64,000 bases of DNA from Anas platyrhynchos (taxonomy: Eukaryota; Chordata; Aves; Anseriformes; Anatidae), in NCBI RefSeq assembly GCF_047663525.1, contig NC_092590.1, positions 10,622,001 through 10,686,000 on the forward strand, in the 5' to 3' direction. The notes below the pieces were generated by a model. It saw nothing but the letters and a program-made list of their open reading frames with translations. It was not told the origin of the DNA and ran no database searches. Each line of letters opens with the position of its first letter. Position 1 is the first letter of the stretch. Below are positions 9,001-24,000 of the stretch, in pieces. A program made the translations under genes and the position numbers.

Positions 9001-12000
9001 CTGTTTGTAAACTGTCTGGAACTTCATGTAGCATGATATCATTAAGACGGGACAACAGCAGAAAAGGAGGATGTGAGAAAAGAAACAAAGACCAATAGAA
9101 ATGTCCTTTTGAGGCAAGTAACTCGTAGGTTATGTGATCATTACATGCTCGTTGCCAGTAGCAGTGAGAAAAATACTGTTTGAGATGTGCTCTTTTTTTT
9201 TTTCCTTTGCTAAAGAAATATTGATGTGGCCACTCTAAAACTGCACACCTCCAAACCCACCTTTATTTTCAGATAAACAGAGCCCGGATATTTTCAAGGG
9301 AGTTCAAAGAAGGGAAATGAAAAGGTCCTCATCTCCTAGTTTGTGGAGGTTGACCTGATGTGCAGAACACAAATCTGTGTGTTAATTTTTTGCTCTGAAA
9401 TGTACGTCACTGTTAATATTGTCTTGGGATCTTTTCCTGACGTTCAGCAATCTGTTCAGCTGCGCTGCCAGTGAGGAAAAACTCACCTTTCTGTGCTGAT
9501 ACAGCAGCGCTGTATTCAGGCAGGTAGAAAACAGCATCTCTCGTGGTTATCCTCTTCTTGTGGCTATTTACTAAAACTTTTCATTTACCATCATCTCCCT
9601 GGTTGATTGATGCAGTTGACCTTCATGGGGCATCTAAAGTAAACTCGAAATAAGCACATAGATTTTTCAGCCACCTTGAGATACCGGCTGCGTTATGTGT
9701 GTGTGCAGGTGTGAGGCCGTGGGCACGTTTGTGAGCCAAAATATCCAGAAAGTAAATCCTCCGTAAAACGAGGCTTAGATCAGATGAAGACATGTAACAC
9801 GTTTCCAGAAAGCTGCTACAAGTAAGGCTGTGTTTCTGCCAGCGTTCACTCACCCGTGACACGCCATTCTGAGCTGCAGTCTGCTTTGACATCAGGCTGC
9901 CTGCAAGTTGTTTCTTGTTTGCTTATTTGTTTTACGAGAAAGTAACATTCTCTACTTCTTCTTGCCTAAAATGATGCTACAGAGCCAGCTTTTCTCCACG
10001 GTGTGCTTTTATGGGATTGCTTCCTTGAAGGGCCTTACTAGATACCAGACAAAATTATTCCAGTGTGGGGAGATGAGAACCAGAGGTATTCACCCAAGTC
10101 ACACATTGAGGATAATATTGATGCAACACTGCTTTATAGTCATGACTATTTCATTTAATTTATTTTGTGAATATAAAATTTGGGGTTATAATCCGTCTGG
10201 GGTTATAATCCGGGGTTATAATCCGGGGGGGTTGCAAATAAGCATTTGTACTAGCTTGCAGAGTAGCCCAAGTTTGTTTATATTTTACACACAACTTAGA
10301 AAATCAGCTGTTAAAACAGTATCTTGATCTTAGTCTGAGTGATGCATCCTTTAGTACAGCAGATCTTAAACCTTTGGAGAAAGCCTGCCTTTTAGTTTAG
10401 ATGTGCAGTAATCAGCAGAGCAAATCTCTAGCCTTGCTGGAACATTTGAAGAGTTTGTCATGTTGTCTGTTAGTGACATCAACGCGCCACTTAAAAAATT
10501 TGTGGTGAAGAAGGAGAAAAGAATGTTTTCCTTGCCCAGGAGAACAGTATTAAATCCAAACAGTGGGCTAAAACCTAATGGAAAAATAGAACACATTCAG
10601 TGATGATAGCTGAGGGGAAGCTCATATTTAAACCACAGTGAGAATGAGCTTTTTAGTTGGAAACATGACAGGCTGCATATGTTATTGCTTCAGTCGGGCC
10701 CCAGACTTTTCCAGTTAAATGAAACATGCCCCTCTGGGAAGGGTATTCTTTAGAGAGTCAAGCTTGTCACCACCATATGCTGCTGCCTTACCACAGCTGA
10801 ACAGTTTTCAGAGCGTTGAATTGGTTATAGAAATGCTGTGTGAAAAAAAAAAAAAGGTGGGTTTAATTTTGTTTCATGCCTGATATCTATTTTTTCCTGT
10901 GAAAAAAATACATTTTTAAATAGCAAGGTAAGAAATCTTCAATTCTCTGTTAATTCTGAGTCCTACCATGAATTTGAGTCCATCAAACTAAATTGTTTTG
11001 TATGTTTGTGATTTGAAAGATGGTCATTATCCTCAGGTATTCTTCTCCCTAGGAATTTTTGGTTCTGTGTTAGTAACTCAGTGTAGACTTGAGAGGAGGT
11101 GTTCCAGATGTAACTACACGTGCCACGTACAACCCTTTCTTATAGGCACTGGTGAGCAGGAGGACAGGGATGGCTCTGAGCTCTCCAGCTTGAATCACTG
11201 AGTGGTATGCCTGGAGTTGCCCAGAAATCTTAAATTTGCTTTAGGTTTAAGAAGCTTAGTGAAGACACTTGGATCAGTAGAACTAATTAACCTGCATTGC
11301 TTTTCTGGGTTACTCTAAAGGAGTACAAACAAACACCTGAGTGCTGTTTTTATTTTTTCCACATACACAGGGGACGCTGCTCACTAGCAAGCTATCATAA
11401 CACTTTTCTAGAGCATTGCATGAGCTTGCAAACAAGTTACTCGACAGGGAGAAGCCTAAGGTGCAACACGTTTCCACTGATTGCATAAGTGCTGGGTGAT
11501 GCTCGGATCTCTGTAAGAAACGAGCTTACTGTTGCAGTGGGACAATTTGAAGGTTGGGGTATTCAAAAGCACCTTCTTATTTTTGAACTGAAATTCTGTG
11601 GAAACGCCATCTGCACGCGTGCATCTTCTTCTTAATGGTGGTTATCTTGTCACCGGGGGCTGGATCAGGTTGCCATTACAGTTAAGGTGGCCTGCGTGTC
11701 ACAGTGATTGACAGGAGATGAGCAGAAATCTATTAGGACCGGCAGGAGGTTCCATGTGTTTTCAGGGCAAGCGCTCTAGAAGTCTCTAGGAATTGAATCC
11801 TGTCTGAGCAATGGCAAGATAAGTGTGTGAGCATCAAATGCACAGGAAAAAAAGGGAGATTTGCTTTTGGTTTCTGCAGTCTATACTTAAAGTAATTCCT
11901 TAAACGTTCAATTTAGGTTATTGGCACTTTTTACTGAGATAAAGAGATGAAACATCTGTGTAAGAAAGAAAATGGAAACTTATTTTTCTTTTACTTAACT

Positions 12001-15000
12001 GGAAAAGTGTTAATTCTTACAGATTACAGTCGTCAAAGAGCTGTTAATTACTTTCAAGCAAATTCTGTTCGTAGTATCTGCCTTCTTATACCACGTGTGC
12101 AGATACTTTGGAAAGGTTTTGTGAACTAGCATGAAATTAAAAATAAATAAAAGAATCAATTGCCTGCTGTGCATTAATCTTTCCCATTTCTTTTTATGCT
12201 GTCAAACGTGTGTTATATTTTACTGCATAATTTGAAGAAAAATGTTTTTGAGCTGTCAATAGGTTGTACACTTTATAAAGATTCCCTTTAAATGTTCTTA
12301 AAACTCCTGGGATGTCCAATGCCTCTTTAGTAAAGAAGCTAAAGCATATGTTCCAGATTACCTTTTTGATAACTGAAAAATAACTGCCAGGAGTAGTAAT
12401 ATGTTAGACTTGGTTTGCTGTCTTGTGAAAGCTTTGTTGGAGTATTGCTTCTCCTGCACTGCTAGTGCCTGCCTCTTGGAAGAGAGCACAGGAAAGATTT
12501 ATTTTTTTATTTTTTTTTTTTTTTTTTGGATCTTTGAGCTAGAACCAACACAGACTGCTCGAGGCATGAGCTGTGTAAGGAACCTTGCAAGGCAGGATTA
12601 AATTTCATCCAGTAGTGGTCAACTGTTAATCAGCAGCTTGACTTGAATTCATCGAGCAAACCAAAAATTCTCTCTGTGCATTTCACGTAAGGAATGCAAG
12701 CTATGTGCAGGCCTTCTGCACACTCAGCAAAAAGATACAGCGTTACTTTTTTTAACATGGGGTCACGAAGATAATTAAAATAGAATAATAAGAGCAGTCA
12801 ACAAGTCTTTAAACAGAAAGAAATCAGGGCATGCCTTTAATTAGGCTTCTAGAACTGCTGTGAATCATTGAAACACACAGTTGAATGGTTGGGAAAGTCA
12901 AGGTAGAAATCATAGTTACAAGGTCTGTCAGGGAGAAGTGGCACAGAAGATACAGTGGCAGAAAGCTTTAATCTACACTTTTTACAATTAAGCTACACTT
13001 TACAGTTAAGAAAAGAACTTAAAACCTGGAGGAAAGTATGCTAATGCGAGCATAGAGTTGAATATTTAATTTAATACAAACAGGAGAAACAAACGGAGGG
13101 AGTGCATCTGAGACCAAGTACCAAGAGATGCACCCTAACGTGGTGTCGCATCTGTAAGAAAAACAGTGACCTGAAATGTCTGGGACATAGCAAGGGTATG
13201 CTGGTAACAGCTTGAGCTCTGCAACAACAGCATGGAGATGTCCCTCTTTCCAACCCAGAACACCTGTTGCAGACCACACTTTCTTCATACAAACTGTGAC
13301 TGGCACATTCCCAATTCAGCTGCAAGATGCCGTTTGCTTCATGCTCTCTGTCATCATTGGAAACTTGAGCCTAGGTAGAAACTGGTTTGTGTGTTAGTAC
13401 ATTTTTCTGCTAAACGCTGGGATCAGCGTAGCTTCCTTTCACGCAGTTCTTTATCTCTGGCATTCACATTGCTGCACGCTGTGCTGCTCGGTTTAGATTA
13501 CCATCGGGAGAAATAACTGTGGTTCCCAGCAGGAGCTTTTGGCAATTGTCGTCCAAGTATTTGTCTTTTGGGCCATCCCTGTGTGTGCACACAGAGGTTT
13601 TGGAAGGCCCTTTGAAATAATGTAGTGGTAATCAAAATCCATAGCTACTGATCACTGCAGGTATTTGATGCAGAAGTGCAAGCAGGTTTGGTTAACCTGA
13701 TACAAGCTGTTGACCTAATCCGAATTGTAGATTCGAGCAGTGGAACAAGGAGCAAAGCAATAGGATCACATTGTTTTGTAGGCACAGGAGAAGCAGTGGT
13801 GAACTTGTGCAGGTGAAAGCAAATGTCTCTGCTTTTCTTGGCTCAAACAATTCAGCAAGGGCAGAAATCAGCTAAAGAGCAGAAGGAACTTCAGAGTGAT
13901 TCTGAAATAGAAGCAATCCAGCCAGGAATGAAAAATACAAGAATCACAGCTCACAAAAATAAATTGATGCTGAAAGCAACAACTTTGAAATAAGCCAGAA
14001 ATAAACAAACAAACAAAAACCAGTTCAATACCAACAGCTAACATCAGTGATCAGCATTTTCTAAAACATCCACTGGTTTTCCTCTATCTCTGCCCAGCCT
14101 CTGCTGGCCTGTGTTGCGTGACTGGGAACCAGTGGGAAGACAAGTGGGCGAGTGGTCCTTCCATCCCTCATGAGACAAATTTCCACAGGACAGTTCAAAG
14201 TTCAAGCAAGGGATGGTGGCAGAGTGGGGATTGGGGTGCCTCAGCCTACGATATCTGTTGGCTCGGAGACGAGGTGAGGAGTAGGCCGAAAAGGCCGGCT
14301 TCTATTAAGGAGCAGGGATCAGAAGCGGGCCGTGGCTCCAACAGCTCCCAGCAGCTGGAGAGAATTTCTGCTAGGGATGGGGGCAGGCTGAGGGAAGAGG
14401 ACTTAAGACACCACAAACACTGATGAATTTGTTTAATTGGAAAGCACCTTCTGATCATCTTCACTTGTGCTGCCTTCCCCAGTGCGAAGCTGCTGTGGAA
14501 GGAGTTTGGGTGCAGAACTACTTGGACTTTGCTGAGGGGGCAAGAACCGAGCCATTACCCTGTAAGGATTGCTTTTTGCCTTGAAGTGACAAAAGACAAG
14601 ACAAAATTAAAGACAAATTTAAGACAAAATTAGGCAAGACTCTCGTCTAATGTCAGGGTGTAGGGAGGGTATCACAGCATGAAGTCATTGCTGAGAATTC
14701 CAGATACAGGTACAGTTTTTGGCCTCTGTGTATTTACACGATCATTTGATGTACTTTAGCTTTAAAGTTTGATCTACCTAATCCAAAATCCTGCTGAACT
14801 CTGCAAAATTGCCTTGCATGGGCCACATGCTTCACTACGAAGCACGCAGCAGCGCTCCTGGGGCTGTCCAGCAGAGTGCTTGCAGCGTGTGGCTGCTGCT
14901 GGGGTTTGTAAGAGCCAGCACTGAGCTGCTTGAGATGTGAAGATGAAGAGCTGAAGATCTGTTCACTGAGGCAGTGAACAGGAGTCACGTTATCTCGGGG

Positions 15001-18000
15001 TTCGTCCTGTGCAGCAGGACATACCTGGTCTGGAGGCTCAGTGACAGGTCTGTGGCAGGCAGCGTTCCTGTGAGCAGGCCGGGCCCATCCTGAGGTGAAC
15101 CCACAAGGAAGAATAAAAGTCAGGGGTGGCCATCACAATCTCACAAAGGCTTCTTTGTTCAAGGCTGGCTGTTTAGCCTAGGCTAGCCAGTCAGGGTATG
15201 AGGGCAATTTGGAATAAGGTGTGCTTGAAATGCTAAGTCATGGCTTCATACAAAATCGGGAATGTCGCAGTGGAAATATCTGTGCATTTGCATATTTTGT
15301 TTGACAAAGCAGACGTTAACAAAGATATGCAAAGAGAAAACAGAAATGTGTTATATCTTGGCAGAATGTTTATTTCTTGACACGTAACAGCTCCTGTGTT
15401 TGTGTCCTGAGCCAGGCTCAGGATAGCAGTTTCATTCACCTCTTCTGAGGGCAAGCTCTGTATGAGCCACGCAGCAGGTTCCTGCCCGCACATCCTCATC
15501 AAGACGTAGCTCTGCTTTGGTGCACTGGCTCTAAGCAGTGTGTGGGCTCAGAAACTGGTGAGTCATGTACTGACCTGTGCATCTTCTGATCAGTAACAGC
15601 CGTTCCTACTGTCCCTGTCAGGGTTGGCCACCACGGGACTTCCAATGGCCGCGCATGGGAGGAAAGTCTGGGGCAAGTTTTGGAGGATTAGAACAGGTTG
15701 ACGTTCCTTGGGTTGGTTATTGTTGTTTTTTGTTATTTTTTTCCTCTGCTTTTCTCTTCATCCTACAGTGTTATGAAGTAAATTTTATTTTATTTTTTTC
15801 CATGTTTGTTACTTCCATGAGAAATGACCATATGCTTTAGGGGGAAGAAGTTGAGGTGAAGAACTTAGACCAGATGCAGAGATAGCAATTTCTTGAAATA
15901 AATCTTAACCTGATACTACTAGACCTTCAAATAAAGCTGTTTGTTCTTGATACAGTTCATAAGTAATCCAGATCTTGAGGCTAAAGATGAAGGGATCTGT
16001 GTATGCTACCAGAATTTTTGCCAGTTGTACAAATTAACAAACACAAGTTTCCAGTACTCATAGTGTAATGTATTTTCTTTCCATTACTTCTTGTTGACGG
16101 ATTTACTGTATTCTTTTTAATTAGCTTTATCAGCTTCCTAACTGCAGCTTATTAAACACTACTTCAATATAACGAGCTATATTTGTGTCACAGGATGTTC
16201 GTGCTGGCGGCTGCCTACATGCATTCGATGCAGTGCTCTTGTGAGCACTGCACCGAGACAGCCGTGAAAGCTCGTGTTGTTCCATTACACCACAAAAAGG
16301 ATCCCTCAAATGAAACCTGAGTTGATCAATGTGAGAGCTACGGAGGGCCACACACGATGGTGTGGGTGTACTCCTAATGCTAGCATTCCCTTAATTACAG
16401 GGTTCCCATTCTTCATTCACCAAACTGCCAAAGGCTTGCTTGCTCCCTTTTTTTTCCACTTGGCTACTCTGTGTATACTCTTTGTAACACTAAACCCATA
16501 TTTACCTAGAAATGTGTGCGATTAAAGGAATGTGGACACAGTTATAGCCATGTGAAGAGACTCACATTAAGCTTTTAAAGTATTTCTGGATGTAATTTCT
16601 ATTTCTTGCTCAGACCAGCTCTTTTCTTTTGGTATTCTCCAAATGTTAGCTAGTGTGCCTCATTTCTGCCATGCAGTTCTGTTGTTCAGCCTTATTTTTC
16701 TCTGTTTCTAATCTCTTATGATGAACTCTTAACTTTTTATTAAAAAAAATAAAATAAAACTTAGCAGGATTGATATTAAGGTGTATTTATTGGTTTGATA
16801 AATTCTTCCTACCTACATAGAATTAACGTTCTCTCAGTTCCTTGTAACTGCAGTTTCTCTCTTCTGGGTATTGTAAAGTATACAAATCATCAAATCATTT
16901 CCAGATTTTGCTGTTCATCTCTGCATGAGACTGCTTGTAGTATAGACTGCTATATATAATATAGACTGCTTATACTGAATTTCCAGGTTTTCAGAGTCTT
17001 CACTGAACATTTGAGATGAGTTGAATCTGTAATTGCAGGAACTGTTTCTGTTTTTTTTAACTTATATAAACACTTACAGAGTAAGTTTCTTAAGATCCAG
17101 GTGCATTCCAAGCAGCAGAGGTGTTCTCACATACCTTATTTCCCTCAAAAGTGAATGTTTGAATGAATTGTGACTTGACTTTTGTTTGGAGAAAGGAAGG
17201 TATTGTTTGTTTTGGTTTATATCCTGGATAACAAAATGCATTTGCTGTTGACAGTCAAAACTGGTCTTTCTACCTGCTAGCTCTGCAAAGTAAATTTGAA
17301 ATCCTCATTTTATGCATTATTAACAGCAATATTCACATAATTGGAGATGAGGAAATTCTGTAAAAACTGCAAACAGAAACCTTTTCTTACAATGGTGGTA
17401 GTTTTACAATACAAGTAGAGCAAAATAAATTTATGCAGTAAGTAATTTTGAGTACAGTAGTTTATTGTGCTCGGTTTTGAGCTTATTGTGAACAGTGGCT
17501 TTCTTATTTGCTTGTAGGGTGGAATTTTTTGTTTATTTTGTATTAAAAGTGAGAGTTGTAATGTATTCTGTCAATACAACATGTTAGCTCATTTGCAGCT
17601 GTGTTCTAACATACTACTGTTACATCTTTTTGGTTACAATATTTTATTTCCTTTTCTTTTGCAGTATAAAGAAATGTAAAAATTATTACGAAGTCCTTGG
17701 GGTGTCAAAGGATGCAGGTGAAGAAGACCTAAAGAAGGCTTACCGAAAACTTGCTTTGAAATTCCATCCGGACAAAAACCATGCACCGGGAGCAACAGAG
17801 GCTTTTAAAAGTAAAGTTTTTACTTAAACTTTCTTTTATGATTGAACTCTGTCCGTTTAAAAGCAATTCATCTGCATTGTTGGATTGTCATTCTATAAAA
17901 TTGTCAGTGTGGTATTTTCTAGCTAATATTAAACTGACCTTTTTTAGCCAAAGAAATGTTTGACCTTTATTATTTTGGCATATACCTAAAAGTTGAGATG

Positions 18001-21000
18001 AATAATAGGGACTTCTGGAGAGGGTTCATTTTCAGAGGATTGACTGTAATTTTCAGGTACAGAGAGGGAATACTAATGCTTGCTTTGTGAACTCCAGTTG
18101 TACTTCTTTGCTCTCATCCATTTTGACTGAATGTAAGTCTATCAGCTGAAGTTGGTTCAATGTAATATCGGAACATACAATACGATTATTCAGGTGTGTT
18201 TTTTTTTGGGGGGGGGGGGGTTATAGCATTTACCATTACTTTGGCTTCTGGAAAACCTGTGTCAAGAATGGTGATTTGAATGAAGAGTAGTAGTTACATG
18301 GAGTAAATATTAATAGTCCTCATAAATATGCTATTTTTTAGGATGGGAGTAGTACACTTAAAAGGACAAGTGACACTTACTGGTTGGTGCATTGCTTTTA
18401 CTGGATATGCAGCTTGTAGTGGATGATATTATATTATATTATAAGTAAATTGATTTCTAGTTTAAGCATTGATGTAGCCCTCTAAAACATCCTGACTGAA
18501 TACACAAAATTGCCATGGGCATATTCATTTTTGTATTGCTGAAATTAATAGAATTTTACTAGGTGGGCATTTGAATCCATGACATTTGCGTTTATTTCAA
18601 GCTCAAATAGCAAAGTAACAATAGCAAAAGGCAGTTTTTACTGAATCATGTGCTTTGCTACATTACCTTTCTGTTAGAATTCCTCCCATGTGTGTACTTT
18701 TGTTACTTTTTCCATACAAAAAAACATTTATTGAGAAATGCCCATTAATAGTTGCCTTTGCCTGTTTCATTGATCAAGATTTGCAATCTGATCTGACCTA
18801 AGGCTGCCAGGCTTTGCCCACTGCAAGGAGAACAGTTTTGAAGAAAACTACTGCTTCATCTCAAACATAGATGAAAAGAAACACGAATCTGTCTGAAATG
18901 ATCATGCAGAAAGAAACGATCCGTTGCACTTCTGTATTTTTTCCTGTGTGAAGTTTATATTCAGACATTTAAAAAAAATTATCAGTTACAATTCTTATAT
19001 TGGGAAAAAAAAAAGGAAAAAAAAGAAATGCCAACAAGACTTCACATACAGATTTTAAGGGGTAATTATAATAGCTTGTTAGCAATTACAGAGAAAAGTA
19101 GATGAACCATAGCAGGAAAGCTGATCAGTGATTGTTGTTTTAATAAAGCTATGTGATGGCTTTATTCTAAAAAAGGTGTTCTTATGAAATTGTCTCCAGC
19201 CCTATAAATTAGATAATTCCTCCCTGTTAATAGCATTTTCAATAATCTTTGAAATACTGGAAATCAGCATCTTATTATTTAATCTTTGATTTAAAATGAG
19301 CCCTTTGGTCAAGTTGGATTTCTTGGACTTAATTTCACTTTCTGGTTCTTAACTAGATGAGTGCTTGAACAGAAAATCTTGCTGACTAAAAACATAAATA
19401 ATTTTGAAATAATTATTTTTAAATATTTAAATGATTTAGATTTTTAATCCTTAAAGAAAGCTAGCATTTTTCTTGCATTGAAATGATTGTCATCTCTTTG
19501 TATGGCTCAGTAAATGTATCATTTAGTTTGCCTCTAAACGTGCCTGATGAATTTCTGACATACAGTTGAGAAAAGGAGTTTCATAACAAAATGTTAAGAA
19601 AATGTACTTTATTTTAAGGAAAAGTTACATTAGAAAACAGGATTGAGTTTGGTGTCAGGCGAGGTACTTGGATCTTTAAACTACCTGGTACTATACTACC
19701 TTTGTTGTATTAAGCAATCTTCCTTGAGGTTTTATTTTAGGTTAGAAGTTTGTGATTTCTTCAAATATAATCACTTTTAATCTCTTGAAATCTCTTTCAT
19801 TTTTATGTCCTTTATTTAATGATAACTCTATTTGGATCAAATCTGTTTTGAATTAGCATCAACTAATCAAAAGCAAATAGTAAACAAATAGTCAAGAAAG
19901 CTTGCTGACCATACTCTGACAGTATGGTGTCCTCATTTTATATGCTCACCTGATTAATGTCACCTTAAATAATTGTCACCTTTATAATTGTTGAAAAAAA
20001 CTCTAAGTTTTTACTACTAGCTTTATCATTGGCTGAGTAACAGAGTAATCTTGTGGCAGTATTTGCTGTCCTTAGTGTGTATCACATACTCCCAGGCTTA
20101 ATTTCTTTGAGTTTTCTTCTCCACTTAAAGTCATTCTTAGTTATTGTTTCAAAGGGCATCTTAGGTTTAGTGAAGATGTGACTGAGTGAAGATTGTGCAT
20201 TAAGTGTCACCAGAAGTTTTCCTTAAACCTGCAAGAGCTGTGTGTGTGCACAGCAGCTGGGGTCAAAGCTCGTAAAGCCAGCAGGCCTTGTGGTCTTTTC
20301 ACACTGACTCTTTCCATGCACACCTAGCTGAGTTTTTCCCTTTCTGCTTTCGAAATGGAAGTTGTTCATTCCTGGCAATGTAGCGTGAAGCGGGACAGGC
20401 AGCCAGGCCAGACTCTAAATGTTAAGGTTGTGTCAACAGCCTTAGGAGCACACAGGTTCCTGTCAGGCACACACGTACACCTCTAATGTTATATCGTGCA
20501 AAACTTTGTGTTATTAACATACTCCATAAGGAATCTTCAGAATCGTGAGGAAAAATTTCATCTACAAGAGCGGGGACGTAAAGTTTACACACTGAAAAAC
20601 GTTTCCGCTTACCACATGAAACCAAAGAAACCTGCTGAATCTGTGACGATTTCAAGTTAACCTGCTGGAGCTGACTGAACTTTGCGATTGCCCAGCTTCA
20701 GAGCTTTTCTTGTAGTGCTTGATTCTGTTTTCTCAGTTGCAGTGAGGAAGAAAATTTCCACAGATGTAGGTGTTCCCCTAAAAAAGGGAAGAAAAATGCC
20801 CCACTTTCTGCCCAGTTCAACAGGTTAATAGGCCTGGGAATGGTGTTGTTGGGAAACCTGGTAAAAACCATGCTACAAACAGTAGAGATGTTTCTGGACC
20901 CTGTTGTACTATAGGTGATTTGTAACACAGCAAAGGACATTGGTCTATGCCTGTTCTTGACTTCGAAATTGCAGTTGTCATGCTGGAATAGCTCCTATCT

Positions 21001-24000
21001 TTCATTTATGAGAGTTGTCTTTTATTCTTTGCTTCAGAAATCGGAAATGCCTACGCCGTGCTGAGTAATCCAGAAAAACGAAAGCAGTATGACCTTACAG
21101 GCAGCGAAGAGCAAACGTGCAATCACCCTAGCAATGGTAGATTCAACTTCCACAGAGGCTGTGAGGCAGATATTACTCCAGAAGATCTATTCAACATGTT
21201 TTTTGGAGGGGCATTTCCAACAGGTATTTGTATTTGTCGGCATAATCATGGGAGTGGTAAACTCTGAGCAGTAGTACTCAGAGTGGCATTAAAGTTTGGC
21301 ATGGGAAAACAACAAAATTACTCCAAACACCCTCCATCCCCAACTCTAATCCATGTCACATTTTAAATTTCCTCCAAGTGTTGCTAAATCCCTAAAATGC
21401 GAGTTTGATTATTTGGGGTTTCTGTGGTGATCCTACGGTACATGAAATAGTAAATCAGTTGGTTTAAAGCTTAAAATATTTATTTTAAACGGCTTTGGAA
21501 TTGTGAGTTACCTTAAAGCTGGGTTATCTTATGCATCATCATGTGGTAATGTTAAATTCTCTACGTTGTTGCTCCTGTTTTGACCTCTGGATAGTTTCTT
21601 TTAGATTTTAAATGTGGATATTTCTTTTCCTAGGTAGTGGACACTCATTTTCTAATGGTCGTGCTGGCTACAGTCATCCCAATCAGCACCGTCACAGTGG
21701 ACACGAGAGGGAGGAAGAGAGGGGTGATGTATGTTTAAGCACCATTGACGTTAAACTGCAGATTGTGAATTTTTTTTGTAGTCATTTTCAGTGATGTGAT
21801 TGTACAGCGGCTCTGTACTGTAGAGGAAGATTTATACTTGCCCGTTATATATTTTAAAGCTTTGGCAGGTGGTAGTCTTACTGATGTGGTAGATGGACAT
21901 GCAGATTTGAGAAGATAATAGCACGTTTTTGTAAATCCATTGTTGTATGCCACTGTCATGCCAGTGCCTGGTCACTAATTCTTGCTTGCATTTAAAAGTT
22001 GATTTGGGCTGAAATAAGAACTGTACTTACGAATTATACATAGTCCTATGTAATTACACATGACTGTATTGATGAGACTAAAACATGGAGTACTGTGTAA
22101 CTGAATTCAGCTATTAATTTAATAGTGGCTTGTGGCTACGTGCTAACTTAGGAACGCTTGCAGCTTCAGCATGCTACAGATATTGTGTATGCATTGGAAA
22201 GTTAAGATAACGCTACAGTGTTTGTGAATTTGTAGTTATAGTTTCAAAGTAGCTTTTGAATCTTGAAGTAGAAAGTCATGCGTAGAATTAAATTATGTCA
22301 AATGTACCTGCTAAATTAGTGCTGTTTTATGAGATACCTGAATCTGTTGTGTTTTTTTTTTCCACCTTAGGGAGGTTTCTCTATGTTCATTCAGCTGATG
22401 CCCGTTATTGTGCTGATCCTTGTCTCCTTGTTGAGCCAGCTGATGGTATCTAACCCTCCTTATGCCTTATACCCAAGATCGTAAGTAATTTTCAATCACA
22501 TTAGTTTAAAGCAGAGGGAAGGATGTTGTAATCACCTTTTCCCAGTTAGAAGCTTTTAGAGAGCCTACCATTAGTTGGTCTGTGATTTCCCACAGTGAGG
22601 AAAGGGAAAGTGTAGATGAAGTGAAGCCAAACACAACTTTTAAGGTGTGTACTAAGAATATGCTGTGCGAATGTAACAGAGAACAGAGATTAACAATACT
22701 TGAGTTTAGGAGCTCTTTTAATATGACACAAAGGTGTTTATGTATCTCCAATGTATTTAATCAAATGCTGAAACCTGCTAAGGCTCGGTATTCTTTTGGG
22801 AGTCATCTGTGCTTATAGCCAGCAAAGTGCCCGAAGGCAAACTCATCCTTATCAACTAGATAAGGGCAAGAGAAATTGCCCGTTCTAGATGATAGTCTCT
22901 CTGTTTTCTTGCAAGGGATTTTGATAGTGAAACTTACTTGTTTTGTACAGAAGGATCCTTTTTTTTTTTTTCCTTAAGAGAAAGAACTTTTTAAAATACC
23001 AAGCATGCAACTACCTAACACACTTGTCCCACTCGTCACAACTATTTTAACAATCCTCACTTCCATCTAGAGCTCTCAGCTCCACAGCAGAAAGGCTTTT
23101 TTTCTCCTTTATTATTTTTCCAGAGTTCTTTATTTCCAAAGTGTGTTGTTGTTCTTTTCTGCATCTAAGTTACTGTGATATGTATAAATACTTACCTGCC
23201 AAAATGTTTGTGCATGCTCCTTGATTTTTAATCTGCAGAATGCCAGCAGGAAAACGGATTTGTCAAGGGTCGCAGAAAGCAATTTAGAATGGAGATGCCC
23301 GTACTGGGCTGTCACAATAGTGACCCGTTTTGTTTTTTCTTCTGTTGTGTTTAAATGTAATTTGCTATTATCAAAGCTTATATGTGGCTAAAGAGGTATG
23401 AAACAAGTGTCTTACAAAAGTGGTTTTTTTAAAGATTAAGGATGAAAACAGCAAAAGTTAATGTTCTCTATTTAATGTAATAATGAAGGTAGTATTTTCT
23501 TCTCTGGCAGATGGTACAGCCATTCATTTCACTGCTTGTCTTGGAATGGCAAATTCAGCGATGTGCTGTTCTTCCATAATAACAAGATTTTTAGAAATAT
23601 ATTTGTGTTATAAAAAAGATCAAATAAACATTTAGTCTCTCACCCACCTCTTTTTTTTTTTTTTTTTTTTTGTAGAAGTACAGGTCAGACAATTAAAATG
23701 CAGACAGAAAATTTGGGTGTTGTTTATTACGTCAACAAGGACTTTAGAAATGAATACAAAGGAGTGTCATTACAGAAAGTGGAAAAGAGCGTGGAAGAGG
23801 ATTATGTGTCCAACATTCGTAATAACTGTTGGAAGGAGAGGCAGCAAAGTAAGTTTGTTAATATCTTTAATTTCATAAACACATGCGTTACTTAAAAAAA
23901 AAAAATCACAGGCAAGAATGAAGTGCTTGTATTGCTAATACAACTGAATGAGAAAGCAAGGGTAAGGTTCCCCGCCGTTTCTCACTTCTTCAGACTGTCC

